Assembly (NCBI GenBank): GCA_050014755.1
Contig: JBEKCS010000004.1
Coordinates: forward strand, 1-64,000
Source of the DNA: Bog-756 sp050014755
Lineage (GTDB): Bacteria; Actinomycetota; Acidimicrobiia; Acidimicrobiales; RAAP-2
Reading direction: 5' to 3'
Length of the DNA stretch: 64,000 nucleotides
In this document: in pieces, positions 51,218-60,784 of the stretch
Position numbering within the stretch: the first letter of the stretch is position 1
Layout of the letters: each line of letters begins with the position of its first letter
The notes under the pieces: model-generated
Databases searched by the model: none
Told to the model about the DNA's origin: nothing
The model's input: the letters and a program-made list of their open reading frames with translations, nothing else
Program-made: the position numbers and the translations under genes

Positions 51218-53497
51218 CTACGGCCCCCGGGTCCCCGACGATGCCAGCGAACCGGAGGCGGACACCGTGACCGGGGCCGACCCGGTGGTCGGGGTCACCG
51301 ACATGGGGGCCAGGCTCTGTCCGGCCATCTGGAGGCGGCCGACCTGCACCACCTGGGGAAGGAGGTGGCTGGACAGCCACTGGCCGGCGGCCGGGGTCGG
51401 GACGATGTGCACCCCGTCACCGTCGCGGATCTGCACGCCGTCGAGAGTGGAGGTGAAGACGCCACCGGGGCAGACCATGCCGCCGAAGTCCTCGACCTGC
51501 ACGTTTGCCGGGTGCTCGGCCGCGATCTGACGCACCATGGTGTTGTAGAGGTCGAGCCGGGTCGCCGAGTCCTCGGGCCAGGACAGGCCGTTCGGCTGCT
51601 CACCCGAGTCGAAGCACGGTGCTGTCATCAGGACGACGTAGGCGCCGTCCGACGAGGCCACCCGCACGGCCTGCTCCAGCGAACGCTGCAGTACGCCGTC
51701 GAACAGCGGCTCGCCGATGTGGGTCCACCGGCCGTCGATCTGGCGGTCCATCACCTCCCACCGCCCGGCCAGGACCACCACGACGTCGGGGTGGAACTCG
51801 TCGATGTTCCCCTTCCACAGGGCGGGCCACTGGCCCGACGCCGGAGTGGCCGAGCTGCAGGCGGGGGCCATCAGGTCGGGTACACCGTGGGACAGGTAGT
51901 ACGTGCTGCGCACGACGCCGCAGGCCACGATGGCCCCGTTGTCGATGTCCACGTCGTAGGTCGACTGGGGCTGGTCGGCCATGAGGGCGAATCCGAGCCG
52001 CCACGCCACCGAGTCGCCCAGAATGGCCACCTTGACCGGCGGGCCCGAGAACTCGGCACTGCTCGACGTGGAGGACGAGAGCGGCACGGCGGCCTGGGCT
52101 GCCGACGGAAGAGTGGCGGCGACGGTCACGGCCACCACACCGAGGAACGCTCCCGAGGTGACCAGCCATCCGCGCCACTGGGCGAACGTCGCCATCCGGC
52201 TCCGCCTGATGGGCTGCTCCACCAGGTAGTACGAGGCGGTGGCGACCACCACGGTGGCGCCGATCCGGGCACCGAGGAGCGGGAGGCCGTAGAGGTGCAT
52301 CCGCTCGGCGTCGAGGAGGGAGAACAGCGGGAAGTGCCAGAGGTAGAGGCCGTAGGAGATCTTGCCCACGTAGACGAACACGGGATTGGCCAGCGCCCGG
52401 GCCAGCGATCCCCGCTGGGCGGTGACGATGCAGAACAGGACGACGGCCACCGCCACCGCCACCAGGAGCTCGCCTCCCCCGAAGAGGAAGCCGGTCGGAC
52501 CGTCGAGGCGACCCCACAACGCGACCAGACCGAGCAGTGCCGTCCATCCGAAGAACTGGGCGGCCAGCCGGGCCGTCGAGCTCGAGAGCTCCCAGGCGGT
52601 GATCGGCTTGAGGCTCGGCCCCCGCTTGCGCTGGAAGTCCCGGCGATGGGCCGCCGGTTCCCCCAACCCGACGGTCCCGGCCGACGGGTGGATGCGGGTG
52701 AACTCGAGGTAGTCGAGATCGGGCACGGCCTGCGGGACGGGCCGCCGGTGCTGGGCCCAGATGGCCATCGCGGCAGCCAGCGCCGCTCCGACCAGGATGT
52801 CCTGGCATCGGGTGTCGGTCCCTTCGTAGAGGCGGGTCACCGAGGCGCCGTGGAGAAAGGACCAGCGCATGTCGGCGGCCGAGGCCAGCGCGCCGGCCAC
52901 GGCGACGGTCAGGACCGGCCACAGCCGCCGGGACGGCCGCAGTCGCCGTCCGACCCTCAGGAGGACCAGGACCACCGGGGGCCACACGATGTAGAACTGC
53001 TCCTCGATGGCCAGCGACCACATGTGGGAGAGCGGTGACGGCTGCGCCGTGGCGGCGAAGTAGTTCGACCCGCTCTCGATGAAGTGCCAGTTGGCCACGT
53101 AGAAGAGCGTGGACAGGGCGTCGAGCCGGAGGCCGGCGAACTCCCCCGGGGTGGCGAAGAACCTGGCGTAGACGGCCACTCCGACCAGCATGACGAGGAG
53201 CGCCGGCAACAGACGTCGGGCCCGCCGGGTCCAGAACTGGCCGAGCCGGATGGTGAGCCGCCGGGCCCACTCGCCCATGAGGAGCGAGGTGATGAGGAAC
53301 CCGGACAGGACGAAGAACATGTTGACGCCGAGGAAGCCGCCGGAGGCCAGTGGCGCCCCTCCGTGGTACAGCATGACGCCCATCACGGCGACGGCCCGGA
53401 TGCCGTCGAGGGCGGGGACGAGCCCGAAGACGACGGTGCGGCCCCGCGGACGGGAGTCCACGGCCGCAGTTGCGGGCGCGTCGGCCAGGATGCTCAT
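51218..53497 (-). CDS. Acyltransferase-3 / SGNH fusion (OafA/YrhL type)
   Basis: 759 residues. The N-terminal half is an integral membrane acyltransferase-3 domain of about ten helices: LDGIRAVAVMGVMLYHGG at the start with the conserved His, FFVLSGFLITSLL, and LSHMWSLAIEEQFYIVWP. A Ser-rich linker leads to an extracytoplasmic SGNH hydrolase-like domain beginning KVAILGDSVAW (block I) and ending with DGVHIVPTPAAGQWLS carrying the Asp-x2-His pair. Such fusions O-acetylate surface polysaccharides. ATG at 53497 is set by homology. Convergent with the lipoprotein gene. Confidence 0.92.
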   Translation of the reverse strand: MSILADAPATAAVDSRPRGRTVVFGLVPALDGIRAVAVMGVMLYHGGAPLASGGFLGVNMFFVLSGFLITSLLMGEWARRLTIRLGQFWTRRARRLLPALLVMLVGVAVYARFFATPGEFAGLRLDALSTLFYVANWHFIESGSNYFAATAQPSPLSHMWSLAIEEQFYIVWPPVVLVLLRVGRRLRPSRRLWPVLTVAVAGALASAADMRWSFLHGASVTRLYEGTDTRCQDILVGAALAAAMAIWAQHRRPVPQAVPDLDYLEFTRIHPSAGTVGLGEPAAHRRDFQRKRGPSLKPITAWELSSSTARLAAQFFGWTALLGLVALWGRLDGPTGFLFGGGELLVAVAVAVVLFCIVTAQRGSLARALANPVFVYVGKISYGLYLWHFPLFSLLDAERMHLYGLPLLGARIGATVVVATASYYLVEQPIRRSRMATFAQWRGWLVTSGAFLGVVAVTVAATLPSAAQAAVPLSSSTSSSAEFSGPPVKVAILGDSVAWRLGFALMADQPQSTYDVDIDNGAIVACGVVRSTYYLSHGVPDLMAPACSSATPASGQWPALWKGNIDEFHPDVVVVLAGRWEVMDRQIDGRWTHIGEPLFDGVLQRSLEQAVRVASSDGAYVVLMTAPCFDSGEQPNGLSWPEDSATRLDLYNTMVRQIAAEHPANVQVEDFGGMVCPGGVFTSTLDGVQIRDGDGVHIVPTPAAGQWLSSHLLPQVVQVGRLQMAGQSLAPMSVTPTTGSAPVTVSASGSLASSGTRGP

Positions 53498-53704
53498 CGC
53501 CGGGTGGTCCCCGGCCGGCGGGTGAGGTTCCCGCAACCTCGTGCGCGGCGCGTCATGGCGCTCCCATGTTGGCAGATGGGCCAACGGCCGGAAACCTCGG
53601 ATTCACAGCAGTGCCGGTGGTGGTCGGGGCCAGGATCGCCGGGCGGTCGGCCGGGTCTGGGACCCGGTCGGCGTCGCTACCTGCGGCGATGTCGCCCGGT
53701 GACT

Positions 53705-55162
53705 TCAGACGGACGGGCTGTAGCCGGCCGGCAGGTTGATGGTCTTCTTCTCCAGGAACAGCTCGAGGCCGTCCTCGCCGAATTCACGGCCCACGCCGGA
53801 ATCCTTGTAGCCACCGAACGGCGAGGAGAAGTCGATCGGGATCGACGAGTTGACCATGTAGGTGCCGGTACGGATCTGGCGGGCGATGCCCAGACCCCGG
53901 TCGTTGTCGGCGCTGAAGACGCCTCCGCACAGCCCGTAGTCGGAATCGTTGGCGATCCGGACGGCATCGGCGTCGTCGTCGTAGGGGATCACCGACAGGA
54001 CCGGGCCGAAGATCTCCTCCTGGGCGATCCGCATGGAGTTGTCCACGTCGACGAAGACGGTGGGCTCGACGAACCATCCGGTGTCGAGGCCGGCCGGGCG
54101 ACCGCCGCCGACGGCGATCTTGGCGCCCTCCTCCTGGCCGATGCGGATGTAGCCCTCCACCCGGTCGCGCTGGCGCTCGGCGACCAGTGGCCCGACCTCG
54201 GTGGCCGGGTCCAGGGCGTCGCCGACCTTCATGTTCCGGACCAACTCGACCAGGGCGTCGGTCACCTCGGTGTAGCGGTCACGGGGAGCCAGGATGCGGG
54301 TCAGGGAGATGCAGGCCTCACCGTTGTTCATGATGGCGTTCGGGAGCATGAGCGGCAGCGACTCGGCCAGGTTGACGTCGTCGAGGAGGATGGCGGCCGA
54401 CTTGCCGCCGAGCTCCAGGCTGAAGCGCTTCAGGTTGGCACCGCAGGCGGCGCCGATCTTCTTGCCCGCCGCGGTGGAGCCGGTGAAGGACACCTTGTTC
54501 ACACCGGGGTGGTTCACCAGGTACTCGCCCACCTCACGACCGGCCGGGACCACGCTGAGGACGCCCTTGGGCAGCCCGGCGTCGGCCAGGATCTCGGCGA
54601 ACACGTTGGCATCCAGGGGTGTCTCGGGGGCGGGCTTGAACACCACCGTGCTACCCGACAGCAGGGCCGGCCCGAGCTTGGCGGCCGCCAGGAAGAGCGG
54701 CACGTTCCACGGGGTGATGGCGGCGACGACGCCGATGGGCTCCTTGGACACCAGGACCGGGCCGAGAAGCCCGTCCTTGACGGTGTCGAACGCGAACGTC
54801 GAGCCGAGGCCCGCGTAGTAGTCGAGGATCATCGTCGGGGCGAGCACCTGGGCGAGCAGGCCCCAGGAGACCGGCGAACCCATCTCGTTGGCGATGAGTT
54901 CGGTCAGGTCCTGCATCTGGTTGCGGATGGACTCTGCGGCACGGGCCAGGACGGCACCCCGCTCGGTCGGGGTCATGTGCGGCCACGGACCGTGGTCCAC
55001 GGCCTCGCGTGCCGCGGCCACTGCGCGGTCGATGTCGGCGTTCATGGCCTCGGGGGTCCGGCCCACCAGCTCACCGGTGGTCGGGGAATGCACGTCGAAG
55101 ACGGAGGAGGACGACGGCTCGACCCACTCCCCCCCGATGAACAGACGATCGTACGACTTCAT
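53705..55162 (-). CDS. NAD(P)-dependent aldehyde dehydrogenase
   Basis: 485 residues of the ALDH superfamily. Seen: VVAAITPWNVPLFLAAAKLGPAL near 145-167 with catalytic-site Asn, VSFTGSTAAGKKIG near 224-237 (cofactor site), LELGGKSAAI with the general-base Glu near 256, the nucleophile Cys in NNGEACISLTR near 289, and EIFGPVLSVIPYD. Complete and of normal length. ATG start with GGGAGGG three bases upstream. Divergent from the 55357 gene. Substrate unknown. Confidence 0.93.
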   Translation of the reverse strand: MKSYDRLFIGGEWVEPSSSSVFDVHSPTTGELVGRTPEAMNADIDRAVAAAREAVDHGPWPHMTPTERGAVLARAAESIRNQMQDLTELIANEMGSPVSWGLLAQVLAPTMILDYYAGLGSTFAFDTVKDGLLGPVLVSKEPIGVVAAITPWNVPLFLAAAKLGPALLSGSTVVFKPAPETPLDANVFAEILADAGLPKGVLSVVPAGREVGEYLVNHPGVNKVSFTGSTAAGKKIGAACGANLKRFSLELGGKSAAILLDDVNLAESLPLMLPNAIMNNGEACISLTRILAPRDRYTEVTDALVELVRNMKVGDALDPATEVGPLVAERQRDRVEGYIRIGQEEGAKIAVGGGRPAGLDTGWFVEPTVFVDVDNSMRIAQEEIFGPVLSVIPYDDDADAVRIANDSDYGLCGGVFSADNDRGLGIARQIRTGTYMVNSSIPIDFSSPFGGYKDSGVGREFGEDGLELFLEKKTINLPAGYSPSV

Positions 55163-55356
55163 GGGCCCTCCCTGGACAACGACGGATCGGTATGGCTCGG
55201 CTGGTCCCCCACGGCCTTCGGGTCACAGCACAGCCTGTAGCGATCGTAGCCCGACGCCTGGCGGGCCGCCCGCGGGACCCCGGTGGGGTTACGCTTCGCC
55301 GCACCCGCCCGAGCAGGGCGCCGACCCCGGCGACGGCCGGAGAACTGGAGCTCGAC

Positions 55357-56463
55357 GTGCTCTCCCCCCTCGACGACTACCCGGTCCACCAGATCTCGGA
55401 ACCCATGCGCCACGTGGGCACGTCGGACCGCAATTTCTACGACCGCTACTACTTCAACATCCACGGCACCGGTCAGGTCCACGGCACCGACGAGGAGCTC
55501 TTCTGCGTCATCGGTGTGGGCCAGTATCCGAACCTGAGCGTGGCCGATGCCTTCGTCTCGGCCAAGCTGGGCGACGACCACCGGGTCGTCCGGTCCTCCA
55601 AGGTGCTGGGTGCCGACCGGATGGACGCCTCGGTCGGCCCGATCCGGGTCGAGGTCAAGAAGGGTCTCGAGAAGGTCCGGGTCATCCTCGAGCCCAACGA
55701 GTGGGACCTGGAGCTCGACGCCGTCTACGACGGGTTCTGCGAGGCGCACCTGGAGGCCCGCCACTTCGACCGGCAGTTCTCCCGTGTCACCTTCGATTCC
55801 ACCCGCTTTGCCCAGGTCGGCGGCTGGACGGGGACGCTCCGGGTGGGCGACCGCGAGATCGCGCTGACACCGGACAAGTGGTGGGGTTCGCGGGACCGCT
55901 CGTGGGGCGTCCGTCCAGTGGGCGAGTCGGAGCATCCCGGCATCCGGGTGACCGACACATCGTTCGGCTTCTTCTGGGTCTACGCGCCGGTCCGCTTCGA
56001 GGACGAGGCCATGGTCACCATCATCCAGGAGCGCTCCAACGGGGAGCGGATCATGCAGGACGCCCACCGGATCTTCCCCATCGGGTCCGGTCGTGCACCC
56101 GAATGGCTCGGCCGGCCGGAGCACGAGCTCCGATTCGCACCGGACAGCCGCACCGTCACCGGTGCGACGCTCTCGTACTTCGGGCCCCACGGCCGCAAGA
56201 CCGCAGAGGTCGAGGTGGAGACCCTGCTCGCCTTCCCCCTGCTGCTCGGCAGCGGCTACGGGCTCGAGCCGGACTGGAAGCACGGCATGTACCAGGGCGA
56301 CCTCGTCGTCCAGGGCCAGCGGATACCGCCGGCCGACCCGTCCTACTCGGACTGGGGTCTGACCGAGTATGCGGCCAGGTTCACCTGCGACGGGAAGGTC
56401 GGCTACGGCATGTTCGAGTGCGCCGTCATGGGCGCGCACGAGCAGTACGGGTTCACCGGCTGA
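55357..56463 (+). CDS. Unrecognised beta-rich protein, possible lipocalin-like hydratase relative
   Basis: 368 residues, no signal peptide. Rich in beta strands with blocks RNFYDRYYFNIHG, VGQYPNLSVADAF, FDSTRFAQVGGWTG, KWWGSRDRSWGVRPVG and GSGYGLEPDWKHGMYQGDL. The WGSRDRSWGVR block recalls the two-domain lipocalin-like proteins near carotenoid 1,2-hydratase and AttH, but I am not sure of membership. GTG at 55357 with GGAG seven bases upstream. Followed 20 bases later by the FAD oxidoreductase gene and likely in its operon, so a lipid substrate is plausible. Confidence 0.7.
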   Translation: MLSPLDDYPVHQISEPMRHVGTSDRNFYDRYYFNIHGTGQVHGTDEELFCVIGVGQYPNLSVADAFVSAKLGDDHRVVRSSKVLGADRMDASVGPIRVEVKKGLEKVRVILEPNEWDLELDAVYDGFCEAHLEARHFDRQFSRVTFDSTRFAQVGGWTGTLRVGDREIALTPDKWWGSRDRSWGVRPVGESEHPGIRVTDTSFGFFWVYAPVRFEDEAMVTIIQERSNGERIMQDAHRIFPIGSGRAPEWLGRPEHELRFAPDSRTVTGATLSYFGPHGRKTAEVEVETLLAFPLLLGSGYGLEPDWKHGMYQGDLVVQGQRIPPADPSYSDWGLTEYAARFTCDGKVGYGMFECAVMGAHEQYGFTG

Positions 56464-56483
56464 CCAGCCGTCCGGGCGGGCGG

Positions 56484-57731
56484 ATGCGGATCGCAGTGGT
56501 GGGCGCGGGCGTCACCGGGCTGGTCAGCGCCCGCGTGCTGTCGCGGGGGAACGACGTCACCGTCTTCGAGGCCGACGACCGGCCCGGCGGGCACGCGAAC
56601 ACCGTGCGGGTCGACCTGCCCGACGGTTCGTTCGACGTCGACACCGGCTTCCTCGTCTTCAACGAGCCCAACTATCCCGGATTCGTCGCGCTCCTGGCCG
56701 ATCTCGGCGTGGCCACCAGGGCCAGCGAGATGAGCTTCGGGGTGACCGACGAGGTCTCCGGCATCGAGTGGAGGGGCACGTCGGTGAACACCGTCTTCGC
56801 CCAGCGACGAAACCTGGCCCGCCCGGCCTTCCTCCGGATGCTGTCGGAGGTCGTCCGCTTCAACCGTACGGTCCGCACCCTGCTGGACGGGGGGACCGGC
56901 GGCGACGTCACGCTGGCGGACCTGGTCGATCGGGGCAGGTGGTCGCCACAGTTCGTCGACTGGTACCTGGTGCCGACGGGCTGCGCCGTCTGGTCCGCCG
57001 ACCCCTCGACCTTCCTCGGCATGCCGGCGGTGACCTTCGCCCGGTTCCTCGTCAACCATGGGCTCATCGGGTTCGGAAACCGGCTCGACTGGCGGACAGT
57101 CGACGGCGGGTCCAAGCGGTACGTCGACGCCATCCTCGCCCCCCTCGGACGGTCGTTGCGCCTGGGTCAGCCCGTCACACGCATCGTCCGCCGACCCGAT
57201 GAGGTGGAGATCCACACGGCCCGGGGGCCGGAGCGGTTCGACCACGTCGTCGTGGCGACCCACGGCGACCAGGCTCTCGCACTCCTCTCGGACCCCTCGC
57301 CCGTCGAACGCGAGGTGCTGGGCGCCTTCCGCTTCCAGTCCAACCGGGCGGTCCTCCATACCGATGTGGCCCTGCTACCAACGTGCCGAAGGGCGTGGGC
57401 CAGCTGGAACTACCACCGTCCGGCCGGTCGGCCGAATGCCGCCACCCTCACCTACCGGCTCCGGAGCCTGCAGGGGATCGCCTCTGCGGACGAACTGCTC
57501 CTCACCCTCAACCGGGAGGACGTCATCGACCCGGCCAAGGTGCTGCGCACCTTCGACTATGCCCACCCGGTGTTCGATGCCGCGGCCGTCGTCGCGCAAG
57601 GGCGCCGGGAGGAGCTCGACGGGCAGAGGCGCATCTGGTTCGCCGGCTCCTACTGGGGCAACGGATTCCACGAGGACGGCGTGGAGAGCGCCCGGTGGGT
57701 CTGCCGCCGGCTGGCCGGCGACGACCTGTGA
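56484..57731 (+). CDS. FAD-dependent oxidoreductase (COG2907 type)
   Basis: 415 residues. Dinucleotide-binding loop VVGAGVTGLVSARVL at the N-terminus, EADDRPGGHANT (the GGH motif of this group, residues about 29-40), and a C-terminal FAD segment IWFAGSYWGNGFHEDGVESA. In many bacteria this gene sits directly beside a cyclopropane-synthase-like methyltransferase, as here, and the pair modifies unsaturated phospholipid acyl chains (methyl-branched, cyclopropane or furan products, depending on lineage). DUF1365, often between the two, is absent. Confidence 0.85.
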   Translation: MRIAVVGAGVTGLVSARVLSRGNDVTVFEADDRPGGHANTVRVDLPDGSFDVDTGFLVFNEPNYPGFVALLADLGVATRASEMSFGVTDEVSGIEWRGTSVNTVFAQRRNLARPAFLRMLSEVVRFNRTVRTLLDGGTGGDVTLADLVDRGRWSPQFVDWYLVPTGCAVWSADPSTFLGMPAVTFARFLVNHGLIGFGNRLDWRTVDGGSKRYVDAILAPLGRSLRLGQPVTRIVRRPDEVEIHTARGPERFDHVVVATHGDQALALLSDPSPVEREVLGAFRFQSNRAVLHTDVALLPTCRRAWASWNYHRPAGRPNAATLTYRLRSLQGIASADELLLTLNREDVIDPAKVLRTFDYAHPVFDAAAVVAQGRREELDGQRRIWFAGSYWGNGFHEDGVESARWVCRRLAGDDL

Positions 57732-57842
57732 CCGTGGCGGATCGAGGCTTTCCACCGGTTGGCGGATCGGCGTACCCTTCCACCGTGACGCAGACCCGGT
57801 AACGGGAGGCGGCGTCCCGAACGGCGGACAGGAGCGGTGAGT

Positions 57843-59102
57843 ATGGCGGAATTTCCCATCGGATGCCTCGGGTTGCGAGGCGGCACCCGTGTGGCCACCC
57901 GGGTCCTTCGACACCTGGCGTCGCATCTCGACGGCGGCACCCTCGTCGTCATCGACGACTCGGGCACACGCCGCTTCGGCGGCGGCGCGCCCGAGGCGAC
58001 CATGGTCGTCCACGACCCCGTCGTCTACCGCAACGCCCTCCGGTCCGGCTCGGTCGGGCTCGGTCGGGACTACGCCGAAGGACGGTGGGACTGCGATGAC
58101 CTCACCACCCTGACCAGAGTGCTCATCCGCGGGCTCCGCCCCGTCACCGCCGTCCAGGACCGGGTGGGCCAGGCGATCGGATCGTCCACCGACTGGATTC
58201 GCCGGCTCCGCCCGCCCGCCCCGCGGATCGACCGGGAAAACATCCGGTCCCACTACGACCTCTCCAACGACTTCTTCGCCCTGATGCTCGACGAGACGAT
58301 GACCTACTCGTCAGCCGTGTTCACCGAGCCGGGCATGGACCTGGCTGCCGCCCAGGTAGCCAAGTTGGACCGCATCTGCACCAAGCTCGGGCTCGGGCCC
58401 GACGACCACGTCGTGGAGATCGGCGCCGGGTGGGGCAGCTTCGCCTGCCACGCGGCGGCCCGCTACGGCTGCCGGGTCACCGCCACCACCATCTCGGACG
58501 CCCAATTCGGATACGCCTCCAAGCTGGTCGCTCAACGTGGGCTGGCCGACCGGGTCACCGTGGTGGACAAGGACTACCGGGACCTGCGCGGCACCTACGA
58601 CAAGCTGGTGTCGATCGAGATGATCGAGGCGGTGGACTGGCGACAGCACGATGCGTTCTTCGGCGCCTGCGCACAGCTGCTGCACGACCGGGGGCTCATG
58701 GCGCTCCAGGCCATCACCATGGAGGACCGGAGCTTCGAGCGGGCCAAGAACGGGACCGACTTCGTGCGGGAGCACATCTTCCCGGGGGCGTGCATCCCGT
58801 CGATCGAGGCGATCACCCGATCGCTACGGCGGGCGACGCCCATGACGATCGTCGACGTCGAGGACATCGGCCGGCACTACGCCGAGACGCTGCACCGCTG
58901 GCACCTGAACCTGGCCGGGCACGACGACGAGGTTGCCGGACTGGGTCTCGACGAACGGTTCCGGCGCCTGTGGGACTTCTACCTCTGCTACTGCGAGGGC
59001 GCCTTCCTCGAGCGCCACATCAGCGACGTCCAGATGGTCTTGGCCATGCCCGGGTGGAGGCCCCCGATGACGGTACGCGATCACGCAGTCCCGACGGCCT
59101 GA
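57843..59102 (+). CDS. Cyclopropane-fatty-acyl-phospholipid synthase family methyltransferase
   Basis: 419 residues. SAM-dependent methyltransferase acting on double bonds of membrane phospholipids. N-terminal lipid-binding domain, then NIRSHYDLSNDFFALMLDETMTYSSAVF (substrate/bicarbonate region) near 135-162, SAM motif VVEIGAGWGSFACHAA near 193-208, SIEMIEAV near 260 and a C-terminal YCEGAFLERHISDVQMVL. ATG at 57843 with AGGAG eight bases upstream; the GTG six bases earlier is too near that site. Operon with the FAD oxidoreductase; product could be cyclopropane or 10-methyl fatty acid. Confidence 0.92.
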   Translation: MAEFPIGCLGLRGGTRVATRVLRHLASHLDGGTLVVIDDSGTRRFGGGAPEATMVVHDPVVYRNALRSGSVGLGRDYAEGRWDCDDLTTLTRVLIRGLRPVTAVQDRVGQAIGSSTDWIRRLRPPAPRIDRENIRSHYDLSNDFFALMLDETMTYSSAVFTEPGMDLAAAQVAKLDRICTKLGLGPDDHVVEIGAGWGSFACHAAARYGCRVTATTISDAQFGYASKLVAQRGLADRVTVVDKDYRDLRGTYDKLVSIEMIEAVDWRQHDAFFGACAQLLHDRGLMALQAITMEDRSFERAKNGTDFVREHIFPGACIPSIEAITRSLRRATPMTIVDVEDIGRHYAETLHRWHLNLAGHDDEVAGLGLDERFRRLWDFYLCYCEGAFLERHISDVQMVLAMPGWRPPMTVRDHAVPTA

Positions 59103-59120
59103 GGGTCCGCCGGGGCACCG

Positions 59121-59540
59121 TCACTCCACGGTGCGCATCTGCCCGGGCTCCCAGAAGGCCCTGATGCCGCCCAGCTTTCCGTCCGCTGTGCGTCGGTAGC
59201 AGTAGACACCGTCGACCTCCACGGCACCGCCACCGGCGAAGGCGATCCGGATCGTCCCGACGTTGGCCACCTCGTCGCCACACAGGAACGACTGGCGGAT
59301 GTCGAAGCGGATCGACTCGTTGATTCCGATCACGTTGTCGTAGAACGCGGCGATGGCCTGCGGCCCACGGTGGCCGGTCCCGTCGGGATCCAGCATCGAG
59401 GGACCGACCGGATCCTCGACCACGGCGTCATCGGCAAACAGGGCCAGCCATGTGGCACGGTCCCCCGCCTCGACGGCCGCCATCGACGCCCGGCCGAGGT
59501 CGCGGGCGGTCGGTGCCGCGCCCTCCCCGGCTGCGCTCAC
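59121..59540 (-). CDS. SnoaL-like (NTF2-fold) protein
   Basis: 139 residues. NTF2-like cone: helix TARDLGRASMAAVEAGD, then ALFADDAVVEDPVGPSMLDPDG, HRGPQAIAAFYDNVIG, and a sheet ending VYCYRRTADGKLGGIRAFWEP. Members are isomerases, cyclases or hydrolases with a deep hydrophobic pocket; the Asp in DPVGP and the His at HRG could be catalytic. GTG start overlaps the LLM gene stop, so it is the last gene of a three-gene operon. Confidence 0.85.
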   Translation of the reverse strand: MSAAGEGAAPTARDLGRASMAAVEAGDRATWLALFADDAVVEDPVGPSMLDPDGTGHRGPQAIAAFYDNVIGINESIRFDIRQSFLCGDEVANVGTIRIAFAGGGAVEVDGVYCYRRTADGKLGGIRAFWEPGQMRTVE

Positions 59541-60412
59541 GCGTCCACCTTGGCGATCACCGAGTCGGCGAAGCGACGGAGGTTGTCCAACTTCCCCTGC
59601 AGCGGTTCGGTGTCGGGGCCCACCTCGTAAGGCCAGCGGAAGCCGACGATGACGTCGGTGACTCCCTGCTCCTCGAGCCGGTGGATGCCGTCGACGGTGA
59701 AGGCGTCCAGGGAGATCACGTGGACCTCGAAGGGCCTGTCCGCGGTCCCCTCCTCCTTGCGCAGCCGTTGCAGCTCGCTGAGCAGCCCGGGTAGATCGGA
59801 CGGGTCGCCTCCCCCGTGCAGCCACCCGTCGCAGCGGGCGGCCCGCCGCAGTGCCGCGGTGGCATGTCCCCCGATCAGGATGGGAAGCGGCTCGGTCGGT
59901 ACCGGGCTCATCATGACGGAGGGGAAGTCGTAGCACTCGCCGTGGAACTCGAAGTAGCCGCCGGCCGACAGGCCACGCACGATGTCCACCGCTTCATCCA
60001 TCCGGCGTCCCCGACCCTCCCACGGGACGCCGACCAGCTGGTAGTCCTCGGGCCACGGACTGGTCCCGACACCGAGCGAAAGGCGGTTGTCCGTCATCAC
60101 GGCCACCGAGGTGGCCTGCTTGGCCACGATCAGCGGGTGGCGCATGGGGAGCTTGAGCACGAAGGTGACGAATCGGATCCGCTCGGTGACCGCACCCATC
60201 GCCGGGATCAACGAGAAGGGTTCGATGAACGGCTTTCCCTCCAGGAACTCGCGTGAGCCGTCAGGGTTGAACGGATACGTCGAGTCCGACACCTCGGGGT
60301 AGCACAGGCTGTCGGGCACGACCATGCTGTCGTAGCCCGCTTCCTCGGCGGCCTTGGCCAGGGGAAGGTAGTAGCTCGGGTCGACCATCGACTCCGCATA
60401 GGAGAACCGCAT
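59537..60412 (-). CDS. LLM-class oxidoreductase, likely F420-dependent
   Basis: 291 residues. Luciferase-like barrel: MRFSYAESMVDPSYYLPLAKAAEEAGYDSMVVPDS at the start in shorter blocks, RIRFVTFVLKLPMRHPLIVAKQ, LSLGVGTSPWPEDYQLVG, PILIGGHATAALRRAARCDGWLHGG and a closing DVIVGFRWP. The H-P-x4-K pattern and GVGTSPW fit the F420-dependent group. ATG at 60412 shares one base with the preceding stop (TGATG) and has GGAGGG eight bases upstream. Confidence 0.9.
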   Translation of the reverse strand: MRFSYAESMVDPSYYLPLAKAAEEAGYDSMVVPDSLCYPEVSDSTYPFNPDGSREFLEGKPFIEPFSLIPAMGAVTERIRFVTFVLKLPMRHPLIVAKQATSVAVMTDNRLSLGVGTSPWPEDYQLVGVPWEGRGRRMDEAVDIVRGLSAGGYFEFHGECYDFPSVMMSPVPTEPLPILIGGHATAALRRAARCDGWLHGGGDPSDLPGLLSELQRLRKEEGTADRPFEVHVISLDAFTVDGIHRLEEQGVTDVIVGFRWPYEVGPDTEPLQGKLDNLRRFADSVIAKVDA

Positions 60413-60771
60413 CAGGCATCCCTCCACTCGACATGGGCCCGGACGGCACCATCGTCATCGATCCATCCGCTGTCCGCAGCCGACTCCAGCATCGCCGCGA
60501 ACTCGTCTTCCCACTCGGGCCCCGGCGCATGCCCGTCCTCCTCGGCCGCCCGGAGCGCCAGAGCGCGCAGCGCATCCGGCGGAACCCTCACATCGTCGTC
60601 GTCCTCGATCCGACCGCTCCCGTCCGCGGCGAGGGCATCGGCCAGGGCGTCGAGGGCCCGCTGATCGACGCCGCCCGGTCGTCCGGTGCGGGCACTGACG
60701 GAAAGGGATCCGAAGTCGTCCCAACCCTCGAGCCAGACGCGCCCCTCGGCCAGATCGACCATGATCTCCAT
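60412..60771 (-). CDS. Small acidic conserved hypothetical protein
   Basis: 119 residues, strongly acidic, no Cys. Opens MVDLAEGRVWLEGWDDFGSLSV, then a helix-rich middle and a final WIDDDGAVRAHVEW. No recognised family. First gene of the operon with the LLM and SnoaL genes, its stop sharing one base with the LLM start. A binding partner or chaperone for the enzymes is possible but unsupported. Confidence 0.65.
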   Translation of the reverse strand: MEIMVDLAEGRVWLEGWDDFGSLSVSARTGRPGGVDQRALDALADALAADGSGRIEDDDDVRVPPDALRALALRAAEEDGHAPGPEWEDEFAAMLESAADSGWIDDDGAVRAHVEWRDA

Positions 60772-60784
60772 CCGCCCGGTCCGT

